In this document: positions 52,079 to 59,996 of the stretch, piece by piece | How the letters are laid out: every line of letters begins with the position of its first letter | Numbering within the stretch: the stretch's first letter is position 1 | Assembly (NCBI GenBank): GCA_965249895.1 | Contig: CBDFNC010000005.1 | Span: 2,356,001-2,420,000, forward strand | Reading direction: 5' to 3' | Source: CBDFNC01 sp965249895 | Lineage (GTDB): Bacteria > Pseudomonadota > Gammaproteobacteria > Enterobacterales > CBDFNC01 | Length of the DNA: 64,000 nucleotides | Translations under genes and position numbers: made by a program | Notes under the pieces: generated by a model | The model's input: the letters and a program-made list of their open reading frames with translations, nothing else | Told to the model about the DNA's origin: nothing | Database searches by the model: none

Positions 52079-53233
52079 TTGAATCAAACATCTCACGCAC
52101 TTCGCCTGAGCCTGGCTCTGTGCCTGATCACTATGGCCGTCAACCTGCAGGCACCGCTTTATAATGCCTATGCTGAACAAGCAGGGTTGGGGGTAACTGC
52201 GACCTCTATCGCATTCTCAGCCTATGTCCTGGGGATCATTCCCGCGTTGCTTGCTCTGGGCGGGTTATCCGACAGGGTTGGCCGCAAACCATTGATCCTG
52301 GCCGCGCTGGCTCTGGCAATGTTAGCCACAGCTATCATGCTGATCTGGCCAAGATTAGAAACATTAGCCTTGGCTCGTTGGTTTTTAGGTTTGGGAGTTG
52401 CCCTCTCATCGGCCACAGCCCCCGCTTATATGGCAGAACTTTTGGCGGCTAAGGACAACAGCGCGTCAGCAACCTGGGTTACCGCCAGTACCTCACTGGG
52501 GTTTGGCTTGGGAGCGGCATTAACCAGTTTCTTTCTGTTGTTTCAGCACAGCTTGCAACCTGCCAGCTTTTGGCTTGAACTCATCCTGGCAGCCATCGCC
52601 TTTATTTTACTGCTGCGTTTACCGGATAACAGTCCTAAACACAAGAGATCGGCAATGTTACGCCTTCCCTACTACCCTGCCGCCAGCTTACCCTTTGGGT
52701 TTTCCATCCTGCTCAGCTGGGCAACCGTAGGCATAGTCATTGCGGTTCTACCTTCGGTCCTGGCCAGACACGGCCTGGAGACCTGGTCCGGATTTTCAAC
52801 TTTTGTGGTAATAAGTTGTGGTTTGCTGTTCCAGCCTATGGCGCGTAAATTATCGCCCGCCAGGGCTACCAGGATTGGCTTGATGGTGCTGGTTCCTGCG
52901 TACGCCCTACTTGCCTGGGGTGCGCTCAACGGATCGTTATTCGCAGTGTTGCTTGGCGCCTTTTTTGCCAGCAGCGCTTGTTATGGTTTTGTTTACCTGG
53001 GAGGGCTGAGTGGCGTTCAGTCACTGGCCGGTGAACACAGTGCCCGAGCCTGTGCAGGTTTTTTTCTTCTCGCTTACTTTGGTTTTAGCCTGCCGGTAAT
53101 TGCCACCGGCCTGCTGGCCGACCAATACAACAACGAGGTCGCGCTCTGCGCCTTTGGTTTAGTGCTGGCTCTTGCTTCCACTGTGGTCAGCTTCAGCCTT
53201 AATACCACCACAGCCGAAGCGAAGTTAGCTTAA
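52079..53233 (+). CDS. MFS exporter, probable efflux of the peptide product
   Basis: 384 residues, twelve helices. Start TTG 52079 with AGAGGA upstream at 8 bases. The MFS A-motif GGLSDRVGRKPL lies between helices 2 and 3, and the C-motif-like region in helix 5 (TSLGFGLGAALTSF) suggests drug/proton antiport. It ends the peptide operon, 232 bases after the PLP-enzyme gene with a repeat between, so co-transcription is likely but not certain. Export and self-protection for a small modified peptide is the inferred role. Confidence 0.8.
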   Translation: MNQTSHALRLSLALCLITMAVNLQAPLYNAYAEQAGLGVTATSIAFSAYVLGIIPALLALGGLSDRVGRKPLILAALALAMLATAIMLIWPRLETLALARWFLGLGVALSSATAPAYMAELLAAKDNSASATWVTASTSLGFGLGAALTSFFLLFQHSLQPASFWLELILAAIAFILLLRLPDNSPKHKRSAMLRLPYYPAASLPFGFSILLSWATVGIVIAVLPSVLARHGLETWSGFSTFVVISCGLLFQPMARKLSPARATRIGLMVLVPAYALLAWGALNGSLFAVLLGAFFASSACYGFVYLGGLSGVQSLAGEHSARACAGFFLLAYFGFSLPVIATGLLADQYNNEVALCAFGLVLALASTVVSFSLNTTTAEAKLA

Positions 53234-53276
53234 CGGCAACTCGTTGCGCCCTGTATCGCTACAGAGCGCACTTATT

Positions 53277-53858
53277 TTAAAGCGCAGCGAACGTTTGTTC
53301 GACTCGCTCCACCGTCCACTGATACATATCCTCACTGACATCCTTCATCGCCACTGTATGCGCAAGCACCTGTTCTTTACGGATCCCATTTTCAACCCAG
53401 CTCTGGCCGTTATTTTTAATGTTCAGCAACATAGGCATAAACCTGTCCAGTGCATAGGCAAACTTGGCTTCGGCGGTTTGCTTCTGTTCATACTCCAGCC
53501 AAAGCGCTAAAAATTCATCACCCAAGGAAGCCGGTAATAACGCGAAAATTCGCTTTGCTGCTACCTGCTCTTTTTCCGCCACCGCATCCCTGGCTTTCTG
53601 ATCATAAACAATCACGTCGCCCACATCTATTTCCACAGCATCGTGTAGTAATAACATTTTCACCACACTGTCTATGTTTGCGCCTTTTTGCTCTGCATAT
53701 TCGCTCAGTGACAAAGCCAACAAAGCAACCTGCCAGCTATGCTCAGCCGAATTCTCCTGACGTTCGGTGCCCAGCACCTTGGTTTTACGGTACACGCTCT
53801 TGAGCTTCTCCAGCTCAATAATAAAGTTCACAATGGCTTCGAAGTTTTGATTCATCAC
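53277..53858 (-). CDS. HD-domain phosphohydrolase (YfbR/HDDC2-like)
   Basis: 193 residues. The metal-binding HD set is seen as SAEHSWQVALL (His), LLLHDAVEIDVGD (His-Asp) and YALDRFMPMLLN (Asp). YfbR-type enzymes remove phosphate from deoxynucleoside monophosphates. Two adjacent ATGs at 53858 and 53855. Convergent with the MFS gene and not part of the peptide operon. Confidence 0.85.
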   Translation of the reverse strand: MMNQNFEAIVNFIIELEKLKSVYRKTKVLGTERQENSAEHSWQVALLALSLSEYAEQKGANIDSVVKMLLLHDAVEIDVGDVIVYDQKARDAVAEKEQVAAKRIFALLPASLGDEFLALWLEYEQKQTAEAKFAYALDRFMPMLLNIKNNGQSWVENGIRKEQVLAHTVAMKDVSEDMYQWTVERVEQTFAAL

Positions 53859-54011
53859 TTACTCAAATGGTAAATTAATTCAGCAAAGTTAAATCACCTT
53901 AACTTCAAAGGCCAGCGTTTTTAATGATGTGTAAAACCTCTACTGGCAGGGAGGGGCTATCACCTCACCGCTGGTTATAAACCGGTTCGGAGGTGATAGA
54001 TATAAGGAAAT

Positions 54012-55022
54012 TTAAAAGCGATAAGCTACACCAACAGATGCGCCAAACTCTTCCTTATCGTAGAAGTTGATATTTGAATCGTTCTGGCTCCAGCCACCAA
54101 ACATACTTATCGCCGCATTGTCCCAACCAAATGGCTGTGCATAGGAATAGAAGGCAAACATACCGGTTTCCGAGTCTTCACGTACTTTGCTAAATACAGG
54201 GTGAGACTCGTCATATTCAGAATGACTATATGAACCGCTGACATTTAGACTGTGCTGACCCATGTCAAACATTAAGAAAGTTAACTGCCCTTGATAGGTA
54301 TCGGAACTCATTGCCTTACCCTTGGCATCGCTGCGCATATAAGCAAGTTCGGGCATGATTCCCCAGGTATCCCCCAGAGGCAACATAAATTCTACCGCAG
54401 CCCTATGGTATGTCGTATCTCTGTCTAGCAATTTAAGCTGTTCGCTGGTCAAACCAAGATCACCTGTACTGCCGCTTTTTTCAGTTTCCAGTTCGCGTTC
54501 ACCGTAACCATACTTCAGTGTTATCGGCAGTCCGGCAATATTTTCGACCTGGATCCGTGCCGCTTGCGTGTCCTGCTTAGTCGTTGTTCTATCTTTACCC
54601 GTTAAAAATGGGTCCTCCCAGACTTCGCTTTGAGCAAAAGGAAAGCGAGGTATATATGCAAGGGTTAAGATAGTTTCATTGCCGAACTGATGGGAAACAC
54701 CCAGCTCTAATTGAAAATCACCTACCGCTACTTCACTTTCACTTTGTCCCAGAAAGAACTGAGTTTTCAAACTATCCAGGGTATAGGACATGTTACCCAA
54801 CACTATGGGCGAAATACCGTCAACCTTTGTGCCGTTCGAGTTAAGGTCTGAGGTGGTCTTGTTTTTATCACCTGTATTCAGCTGAGATGTGCTTTCCCCA
54901 GCTCCAACGCCGACATTGAGAATAAACTCGAAACCAGACTCTTCAGCGAGATCTGCGTGAGATGCGCCACTGAATAAGATAAGTGAAGTTAAACAGGCGA
55001 GCTGGTAAGGGAACTTGTTCAT
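54012..55022 (-). CDS. DUF2860 family outer-membrane beta-barrel protein
   Basis: 336 residues. Signal peptide (about 1-23, ends SHA). The mature protein is a series of amphipathic strands ending in the outer-membrane signal GASVGVAYRF. The family pattern of DUF2860 is present: ISPIVLGNMSYTL, WEDPFLTGKDRTTT, ARIQVENIAGLPITLKYGYG and RELETEKSG followed by LLDRDTTYH. Function unknown; related proteins occur in Vibrio. GGAGAAAGGA lies before ATG 55022. Confidence 0.82.
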   Translation of the reverse strand: MNKFPYQLACLTSLILFSGASHADLAEESGFEFILNVGVGAGESTSQLNTGDKNKTTSDLNSNGTKVDGISPIVLGNMSYTLDSLKTQFFLGQSESEVAVGDFQLELGVSHQFGNETILTLAYIPRFPFAQSEVWEDPFLTGKDRTTTKQDTQAARIQVENIAGLPITLKYGYGERELETEKSGSTGDLGLTSEQLKLLDRDTTYHRAAVEFMLPLGDTWGIMPELAYMRSDAKGKAMSSDTYQGQLTFLMFDMGQHSLNVSGSYSHSEYDESHPVFSKVREDSETGMFAFYSYAQPFGWDNAAISMFGGWSQNDSNINFYDKEEFGASVGVAYRF

Positions 55023-55326
55023 TGCGTCCTTTCTCCATTGAGATATGTTTGATAAATGCTGGAGGTAAGTTAACAGGATAAGTTCGTAATAACTGTCACT
55101 AAGCTGTAGTTAATTGTAAGAAAATGTCAGCACACCAAAAATATAAAAACCATTAATAAACAAATACATAGATAAATATATCGCCAATTAAGTTAAAATC
55201 TGGTCTCATATTTTTCACAATCTCCCTCAACTTCCGGCTCGACCAAAATCTCAACTAACAATTTCTGACAAAAACCAACGGATTTTTACATTCAAATACC
55301 ACAGGCTAGTAGGCAAGGAGTCGCAT
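55023..55326. other. Divergent intergenic region
   Basis: A very AT-rich 304-bp spacer between the DUF2860 and DUF2141 genes, holding promoters for both. No distinct operator or small gene was recognised. Confidence 0.35.
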
Positions 55327-55785
55327 ATGAAAAACCTTTTATTGTTATTTATTTGTTTGCCTATTACCTATATTGCCATGGCAGAAGAGCACAAAGGACA
55401 GCTTAAAGTCTCAATCCAGGGCATAGATACTCAGCAAGGACAGCTCTATCTATATCTATTGGACTCACAAGCACAATACGATTATCAGGCGCCACCGTTA
55501 CAGTTCCGGAGATTGGTGGTGACCGACTCCACGCCTAGCCTCACGTTTAATAACCTGAGTTATGGTCGCTATGCAGTGCTCGCCTTTCTGGATGAAAACA
55601 ATAACCGCGCCTTAGATACCAATAAATTAGCCATTCCCATCGAAAAAGTTGGGCTGTCAGGTATAAACCTGAACCATAACTGGGCGCCAACATTTCACGA
55701 TTCTGCCTTCGAATTGGATCAGGCACATCAACATCTGGTCCTTCAACTCACTAGGCTCAAGCAATTTCTTGACAGCAAACTCTGA
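55327..55785 (+). CDS. DUF2141 family secreted protein
   Basis: 152 residues. Signal peptide (about 1-19, ends AMAEE). A single immunoglobulin-like sandwich follows: LKVSIQGIDTQQGQLYLYLL, GRYAVLAFLDENNNRALDTN (acidic DENNN loop, possibly Ca-binding) and WAPTFHDSAFEL. The pattern GxYAVxxFxDxNxNxxLD is the DUF2141 hallmark. AAGGAG precedes ATG 55327. Divergent from the DUF2860 gene. Confidence 0.85.
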   Translation: MKNLLLLFICLPITYIAMAEEHKGQLKVSIQGIDTQQGQLYLYLLDSQAQYDYQAPPLQFRRLVVTDSTPSLTFNNLSYGRYAVLAFLDENNNRALDTNKLAIPIEKVGLSGINLNHNWAPTFHDSAFELDQAHQHLVLQLTRLKQFLDSKL

Positions 55786-55807
55786 ACAAGCTCTGGAAGG
55801 CGTTTTC

Positions 55808-55930
55808 TTGTCATTAGCTAAAGTAATAAATACAAAATCAGGAAAACTAAGTTTGCTCCTGCTGCTTGCCGTACTCATTGGCGGCTGTACCTATAGCGAT
55901 GCCTCCAGGGCAAATACAACTGTGGGTTAG
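55808..55930 (+). CDS. Small lipoprotein, possibly frameshifted
   Basis: A 40-residue frame from TTG 55808 (GGAAGG 7 bases upstream) encodes a lipoprotein signal LLLLLAVLIGGC followed by TYSDASRANTTVG. Just after the TAG, the +1 frame continues with AYRLRKQALEESATFKDEYD and a stop at 56021, so the gene may originally have been about 70 residues and lost its frame. Entericidin-size lipoproteins are the nearest comparison. Confidence 0.45.
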   Translation: MSLAKVINTKSGKLSLLLLLAVLIGGCTYSDASRANTTVG

Positions 55931-56164
55931 GAGCTTATCGACTAAGGAAACAGGCGCTGGAAGAAAGCGCCACTTTCAAAGACGAGTACGACACTGTAAA
56001 AAAAGCAGCTGATATTCAATAAAGAGAGGGGGTGTAAATAGCCACTTGAGTAAGCTTATATAAAGCCCAGTAAAGTACAATTATTGGATCCAACATAAAG
56101 AATTGGATCTGGTCAGCAAACCGTTTTAAAGTGAGATAATTCAATCAATAAAAGGGAACAAGCG

Positions 56165-56827
56165 ATGGAGCTAACTGAGATGAACAGGGAAGGCTTTGAC
56201 CTTTTTTGGCCCACCTTTAAAGCTGTCTCTTGATCAGCTCTCAATTCCTGCAGCCATCATTTCTCGGGCAGTCTGAAATCCATTCACTCGCTCTTGTAAT
56301 TTTGCCAAGCTTTTCCATAAGGTGTCCCATCCCGCTATGCCCGTTCGTTTGCTATCGGTAAATTCTCCCAGTTTCACCAGTGCCTGGTAGGCCCACTGCA
56401 GTGCCGGTCCTTCGTTATTTTTCACCACTGTCCCTTCCAGGAAGACCAGTAGTCTCCACTCATCTTCCGTCAGCACATGGGAGCAGAGCTGCCTTACACC
56501 TGTTGCGCTTCCTTTTCCAGCCCCTGATTTTTCAGGTAATAAGGTGGCCCCTGCTCTCATACTTGTAATTGCGGTTATATGGTAGCGCCGGAAGCTCGCG
56601 GCAAGGGGCTGGCTAAAATACTGTGTGAGCACTCTCAAGAAACTGCCCTCGAGTTAGGTTATACCACAATGCAATTTAACTCTGTAGTTTCAACTAATAC
56701 AATCGTCGTTCGCATTTGGCAGGGTCTCGGATACAGCATTATTGGCACCATTCCAGACGCCTATAAACACAAACAATTAGGCTTTGTAGGCAGCTATATC
56801 ATGTTTAAACAGTTCAGGTCAGATTGA
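56165..56827 (+). pseudogene. GNAT acetyltransferase split by a transposase relic
   Basis: The 5' piece (56165-56222) encodes MELTEMNREGFDLFWPTFK; the 3' piece (from about 56576) encodes YMVAPEARGKGLAKILCEHS (acetyl-CoA loop) to the end at 56827 (IIGTIPDAYKHKQLGFVGSY). About 70 central residues are replaced by insertion-sequence DNA, so it is dead. Confidence 0.75.
56223..56575 (-). mobile_element. IS4-family (Tn5/IS50-type) transposase 3' relic
   Basis: The border CTGTCTCTTGATCAGCT (56223-56239) closely matches the IS50 inside end CTGTCTCTTGATCAGAT. The minus frame ending at 56234 encodes SHVLTEDEWRLLVFLEGTVV, PALQWAYQALVKLGEFTDSK and RTGIAGWDTLWKSLAKLQER, the C-terminal dimerisation domain of Tn5-type transposases. 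The catalytic core and the other end are missing. Confidence 0.75.
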
Positions 56828-56965
56828 AAAGATAAGTCATACCAGCGTAATACCGTCAGAGTAACCTCCTCCCTGACGGCTTAACGGAATCTGAACGAAG
56901 AGCTTTTAGCTAATGAATACTTGAAACGCGAACTCTGGGTTACTCTCCATAGTTCGCACCACAAA

Positions 56966-58300
56966 TTACCTTTCATTAAAAGCAATTGAGAAGTTATTGA
57001 AAATAGGGTTCAACAAGTATTCCAGCAGCGTGCGCTGCCCTGTCACCACAGAGACCTGTACGGATACACCGGGCACTAAAGGATAACTGTTTTTTCCATC
57101 GCTAAAATGTAGCTGCTCAGGTTCAACCCGTACCAGGTAATAGGGCGGTTGTTTCGGCTCACTGACCGCGTCCGCACTAATGTAGGAAACACCACCCAGT
57201 ACCGGTTGATACGACTCGCCCGTGGCTGCCATCAGTTGCATCTTGGCGGGATCCCCCAGTTGTACATAACCGACATCACCCACCATCATACGGGCCTCTA
57301 CCACCAGGGATTCACCCCCCGGCACCAGCGTCAACAAGGTACCTCCGGGTTTCACCACCGCGCCTTCATTAAATACAAACAGCTTAAACACAGTACCCGC
57401 TACCGGTGCCGTGATCACAGTACGTTTCTGGCTATCCAGATACTTCTGCATACGTTCGTCCAGCTCAGCCAGTTGCTTCTTACTGTAAGACTGCTCTTTA
57501 CTCCACTTCTCCCTCGCGTCATTGGTAATACCCCGTAGCACAGTTTGCTCCCGCTTCAGGCTGACCCGTAAACTGGCCATGCCTGATTCAGCTGCAGCAA
57601 TGGATGCCTGCACACCATTGGCTTCCTTTAATAGATCCAGATGCTCAAAGCGGTTGGCCAGGCCGTCTTTCATCAGACCTTTGCTGATTGCTATCTGCTC
57701 CTTCACCATCTTATGGCGAGGTTTAAGCAGCTTAAGTTTGGCCTCTTCGGCAGCCCGCTCCACTTCTAACATCTCGATTTTCTGCGTTTGTTCCGCCGAG
57801 CGTGAATCCAGGCTCCGTTTTTGGTGCACAAACAGGGCTTGCGCAGTGCGGTACTGCTCGACATTGGCCGAACGACTGTCCAGTTTAGCAAAGGAAAAGT
57901 CAGGACTGTCCAGACCTTGTAGTAGTGCGGTTAACCTGGCGCTATCGAGCTTTAACGAAAATAGACGAATATTTAGTTCCTTTACGTCCGCATCTGAGCG
58001 TGCGCTGGACAGCTCAACCACCGCTTCCCCCGCTGCCACCTCTTGTCCCTCACGCACCAGGATCTGAGAGACTATACCGCCTTCCAGATGCTGGATCTGT
58101 TTGATCTGGCCTGCCGGGATCACTTCTCCCGTCATACTGGATGCGACATCCAGCTTAAAGTAGGCTGCCCAGATGAAAAAACTCAGTACACAGGCGCACA
58201 GCGCCCACAACAGGGCGCTACTGCGCCCGGTTGCCATCTCTGGTTGCACCGATTCATTACTTTGACCCTGGCTTGACAGGGCCTTTTGATTATTATGCAT
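56966..58300 (-). CDS. Type I secretion periplasmic adaptor (HlyD family)
   Basis: 444 residues. One N-terminal membrane helix (about 28-50), a lipoyl half-motif HLEGGIVSQILVREGQEVAA, long helical hairpins (about 100-300), then the second lipoyl half and beta-barrel TAPVAGTVFKLFVFNEGAVV and a C-terminal RTLLEYLLNPI typical of HlyD/PrtE/LapC adaptors. It bridges the ABC exporter to a TolC-type channel that is not in the window. It overlaps the exporter gene by 8 bases. Confidence 0.92.
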   Translation of the reverse strand: MHNNQKALSSQGQSNESVQPEMATGRSSALLWALCACVLSFFIWAAYFKLDVASSMTGEVIPAGQIKQIQHLEGGIVSQILVREGQEVAAGEAVVELSSARSDADVKELNIRLFSLKLDSARLTALLQGLDSPDFSFAKLDSRSANVEQYRTAQALFVHQKRSLDSRSAEQTQKIEMLEVERAAEEAKLKLLKPRHKMVKEQIAISKGLMKDGLANRFEHLDLLKEANGVQASIAAAESGMASLRVSLKREQTVLRGITNDAREKWSKEQSYSKKQLAELDERMQKYLDSQKRTVITAPVAGTVFKLFVFNEGAVVKPGGTLLTLVPGGESLVVEARMMVGDVGYVQLGDPAKMQLMAATGESYQPVLGGVSYISADAVSEPKQPPYYLVRVEPEQLHFSDGKNSYPLVPGVSVQVSVVTGQRTLLEYLLNPIFNNFSIAFNER

Positions 58301-59993
58301 CGGCTTTTTTATTACTCCGGGTTTGCGCTACAGATACAGGCTTAGTCTCAGGTTTCAGCAACTGAGGAACGGGCTTTTTATCCAGGTCCAACACCATAGA
58401 CGCACCGCTAAGGATAAAGGGATCATTGCTCATAATGATCAAGGTTCGTCCGCTGCTGGTTAGTTCGTTAAGCATACCCGCAATCGCACTGCAGCCTTCT
58501 GCATCCAGTCCCTCTGTGGGTTCGTCCAATACAACCACGGCGCCTTGCACCAGCAAAGCACGCACCAGGGCTAAACGACGACGAATGCCCAGCGGCAGTT
58601 GCCGACCGCCTCCAGTGATCGCCATATCCAGTCCATCCGGGTTAGTTTCCAGGAATCTGAGTACACCCACCTGTTGACAGTTTTGCCAGATTTGATCGTC
58701 TGTGATGCTATCGTCCGAACACACCAGGTTTTCCCGCAAGCTGCCTTCAAAAAACACAGGCTCTTGTGGTAATAGGGAAAACTGGCGGCGCATCCAGTAA
58801 GGATCGCATTGACGCAGGTTAACGCCGTCAAGACGGACTTCACCCCGCTGCGGCGCCACCAGGCCTGAGACGATCTTAGACATGGTGGTTTTACCGGCGC
58901 CATTGCCGCCTTTTACAACCAGGATCTGACCCGGCTCTATCGCCAGGTTTGCCGATTCGAATACAGGCATGGTCGCGCCAGGATACATAAAACCAACGTC
59001 CCTGAGCTCAAGTTTTCCGGTAACGGAAGGCAGCCGGGTGCCCGACTCCCGTTCCAGTGGTAGGAGAGCCAGTACTCGCAGCATCTTCAGTTGCTGTTCG
59101 GCGCGGGCAAACTGATCGAGACTTTGTGCACAACGGTTAATGCTGTTCAGCGCACGAGCGGCCAGAATGTTAGCGCCAATTAAGGTAGCCACGCTCAGCT
59201 GACCGGACATCACCAGTTTGGCCCCTACGCCCATCATTACGATAGACAGCAACATGGCGCTGCTCATACCTACCTGCTGAGACATATTTTGCAGGTGCAG
59301 CAGGTTGGCGCGAATACTTTCTACCGACTGCTGCTTAGCGGACCACTTGGCCCGCAGTATGCCCAGCCAATTGAACTGACGCAGTGCATCCGGCGCCGAG
59401 ATCAACGCATTGTTGTAAGTGCCAAGCTGTGCGTTTTCCTTGGATAAGGTTTCCGCAGGCTCACGCAGCTTATGCTGGATATAACATGCGAATGCCAGGC
59501 TAAGCAGACTGATGCCGCCGGCAATGGCAGCCAGCGGCGGACTGATAAAATAAAGTACCGTCAGATACAACACGGCAAAAGGCGCATCAAACAAGACCAT
59601 CACGTTTAGCGGGCTGTAGGCCTGCTGCACCACAGAAAGACCATTTAAGGTCTCCCTGTGTTGCTCCGCTGGGATCTTGGTCATATGTGCATAACTGCTT
59701 TGTGACATGGCGGCAAATGCCGCCTCCGACAATTCTCTATCTGCCCTGTTGCTGACCTCTCGGCCCAGAGTGACACGGATTTTTCTCAGCAGAAACTCAA
59801 AAAATACGGCGATTAATGCGCCCACCGTCAAGGTGATCAGGGTGGAGTCAAGCCCCACCGACAGATACCTGCGTAACACCACTATGCTGTAGATTGACGA
59901 GGTCAATCCCAGCACATTGATGACCAGACTGGCCACGAATATTTCCGTGGTCAGTCTGGGACGGGAAGCTAAGCGCCTAAGCAGCTCCTTCAT
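58293..59993 (-). CDS. Type I secretion ABC exporter with unusual ATPase motifs
   Basis: 566 residues. Six-helix exporter domain (about 1-310) of the PrtD/AprD kind, without an N-terminal C39-like domain. The ATPase has Walker A VKGGNGAGKTTMSK and Walker B VVVLDEPTEGLD with its Glu, but the ABC signature reads LPLGIRRRLAL in place of LSGGQ, and the H-loop reads IIMSNDP with Asn where His is normal. Both are key for hydrolysis, so activity may be altered, or it may be a variant subfamily. It starts 3 bases after the giant-protein stop. Confidence 0.87.
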   Translation of the reverse strand: MKELLRRLASRPRLTTEIFVASLVINVLGLTSSIYSIVVLRRYLSVGLDSTLITLTVGALIAVFFEFLLRKIRVTLGREVSNRADRELSEAAFAAMSQSSYAHMTKIPAEQHRETLNGLSVVQQAYSPLNVMVLFDAPFAVLYLTVLYFISPPLAAIAGGISLLSLAFACYIQHKLREPAETLSKENAQLGTYNNALISAPDALRQFNWLGILRAKWSAKQQSVESIRANLLHLQNMSQQVGMSSAMLLSIVMMGVGAKLVMSGQLSVATLIGANILAARALNSINRCAQSLDQFARAEQQLKMLRVLALLPLERESGTRLPSVTGKLELRDVGFMYPGATMPVFESANLAIEPGQILVVKGGNGAGKTTMSKIVSGLVAPQRGEVRLDGVNLRQCDPYWMRRQFSLLPQEPVFFEGSLRENLVCSDDSITDDQIWQNCQQVGVLRFLETNPDGLDMAITGGGRQLPLGIRRRLALVRALLVQGAVVVLDEPTEGLDAEGCSAIAGMLNELTSSGRTLIIMSNDPFILSGASMVLDLDKKPVPQLLKPETKPVSVAQTRSNKKADA

Positions 59994-59996
59994 CGA

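Noticed and set aside
56853..56879. CCGTCAG/CTGACGG stem as terminator of the type I secretion operon
   Set aside because: 13-base loop and no T-run on either strand.
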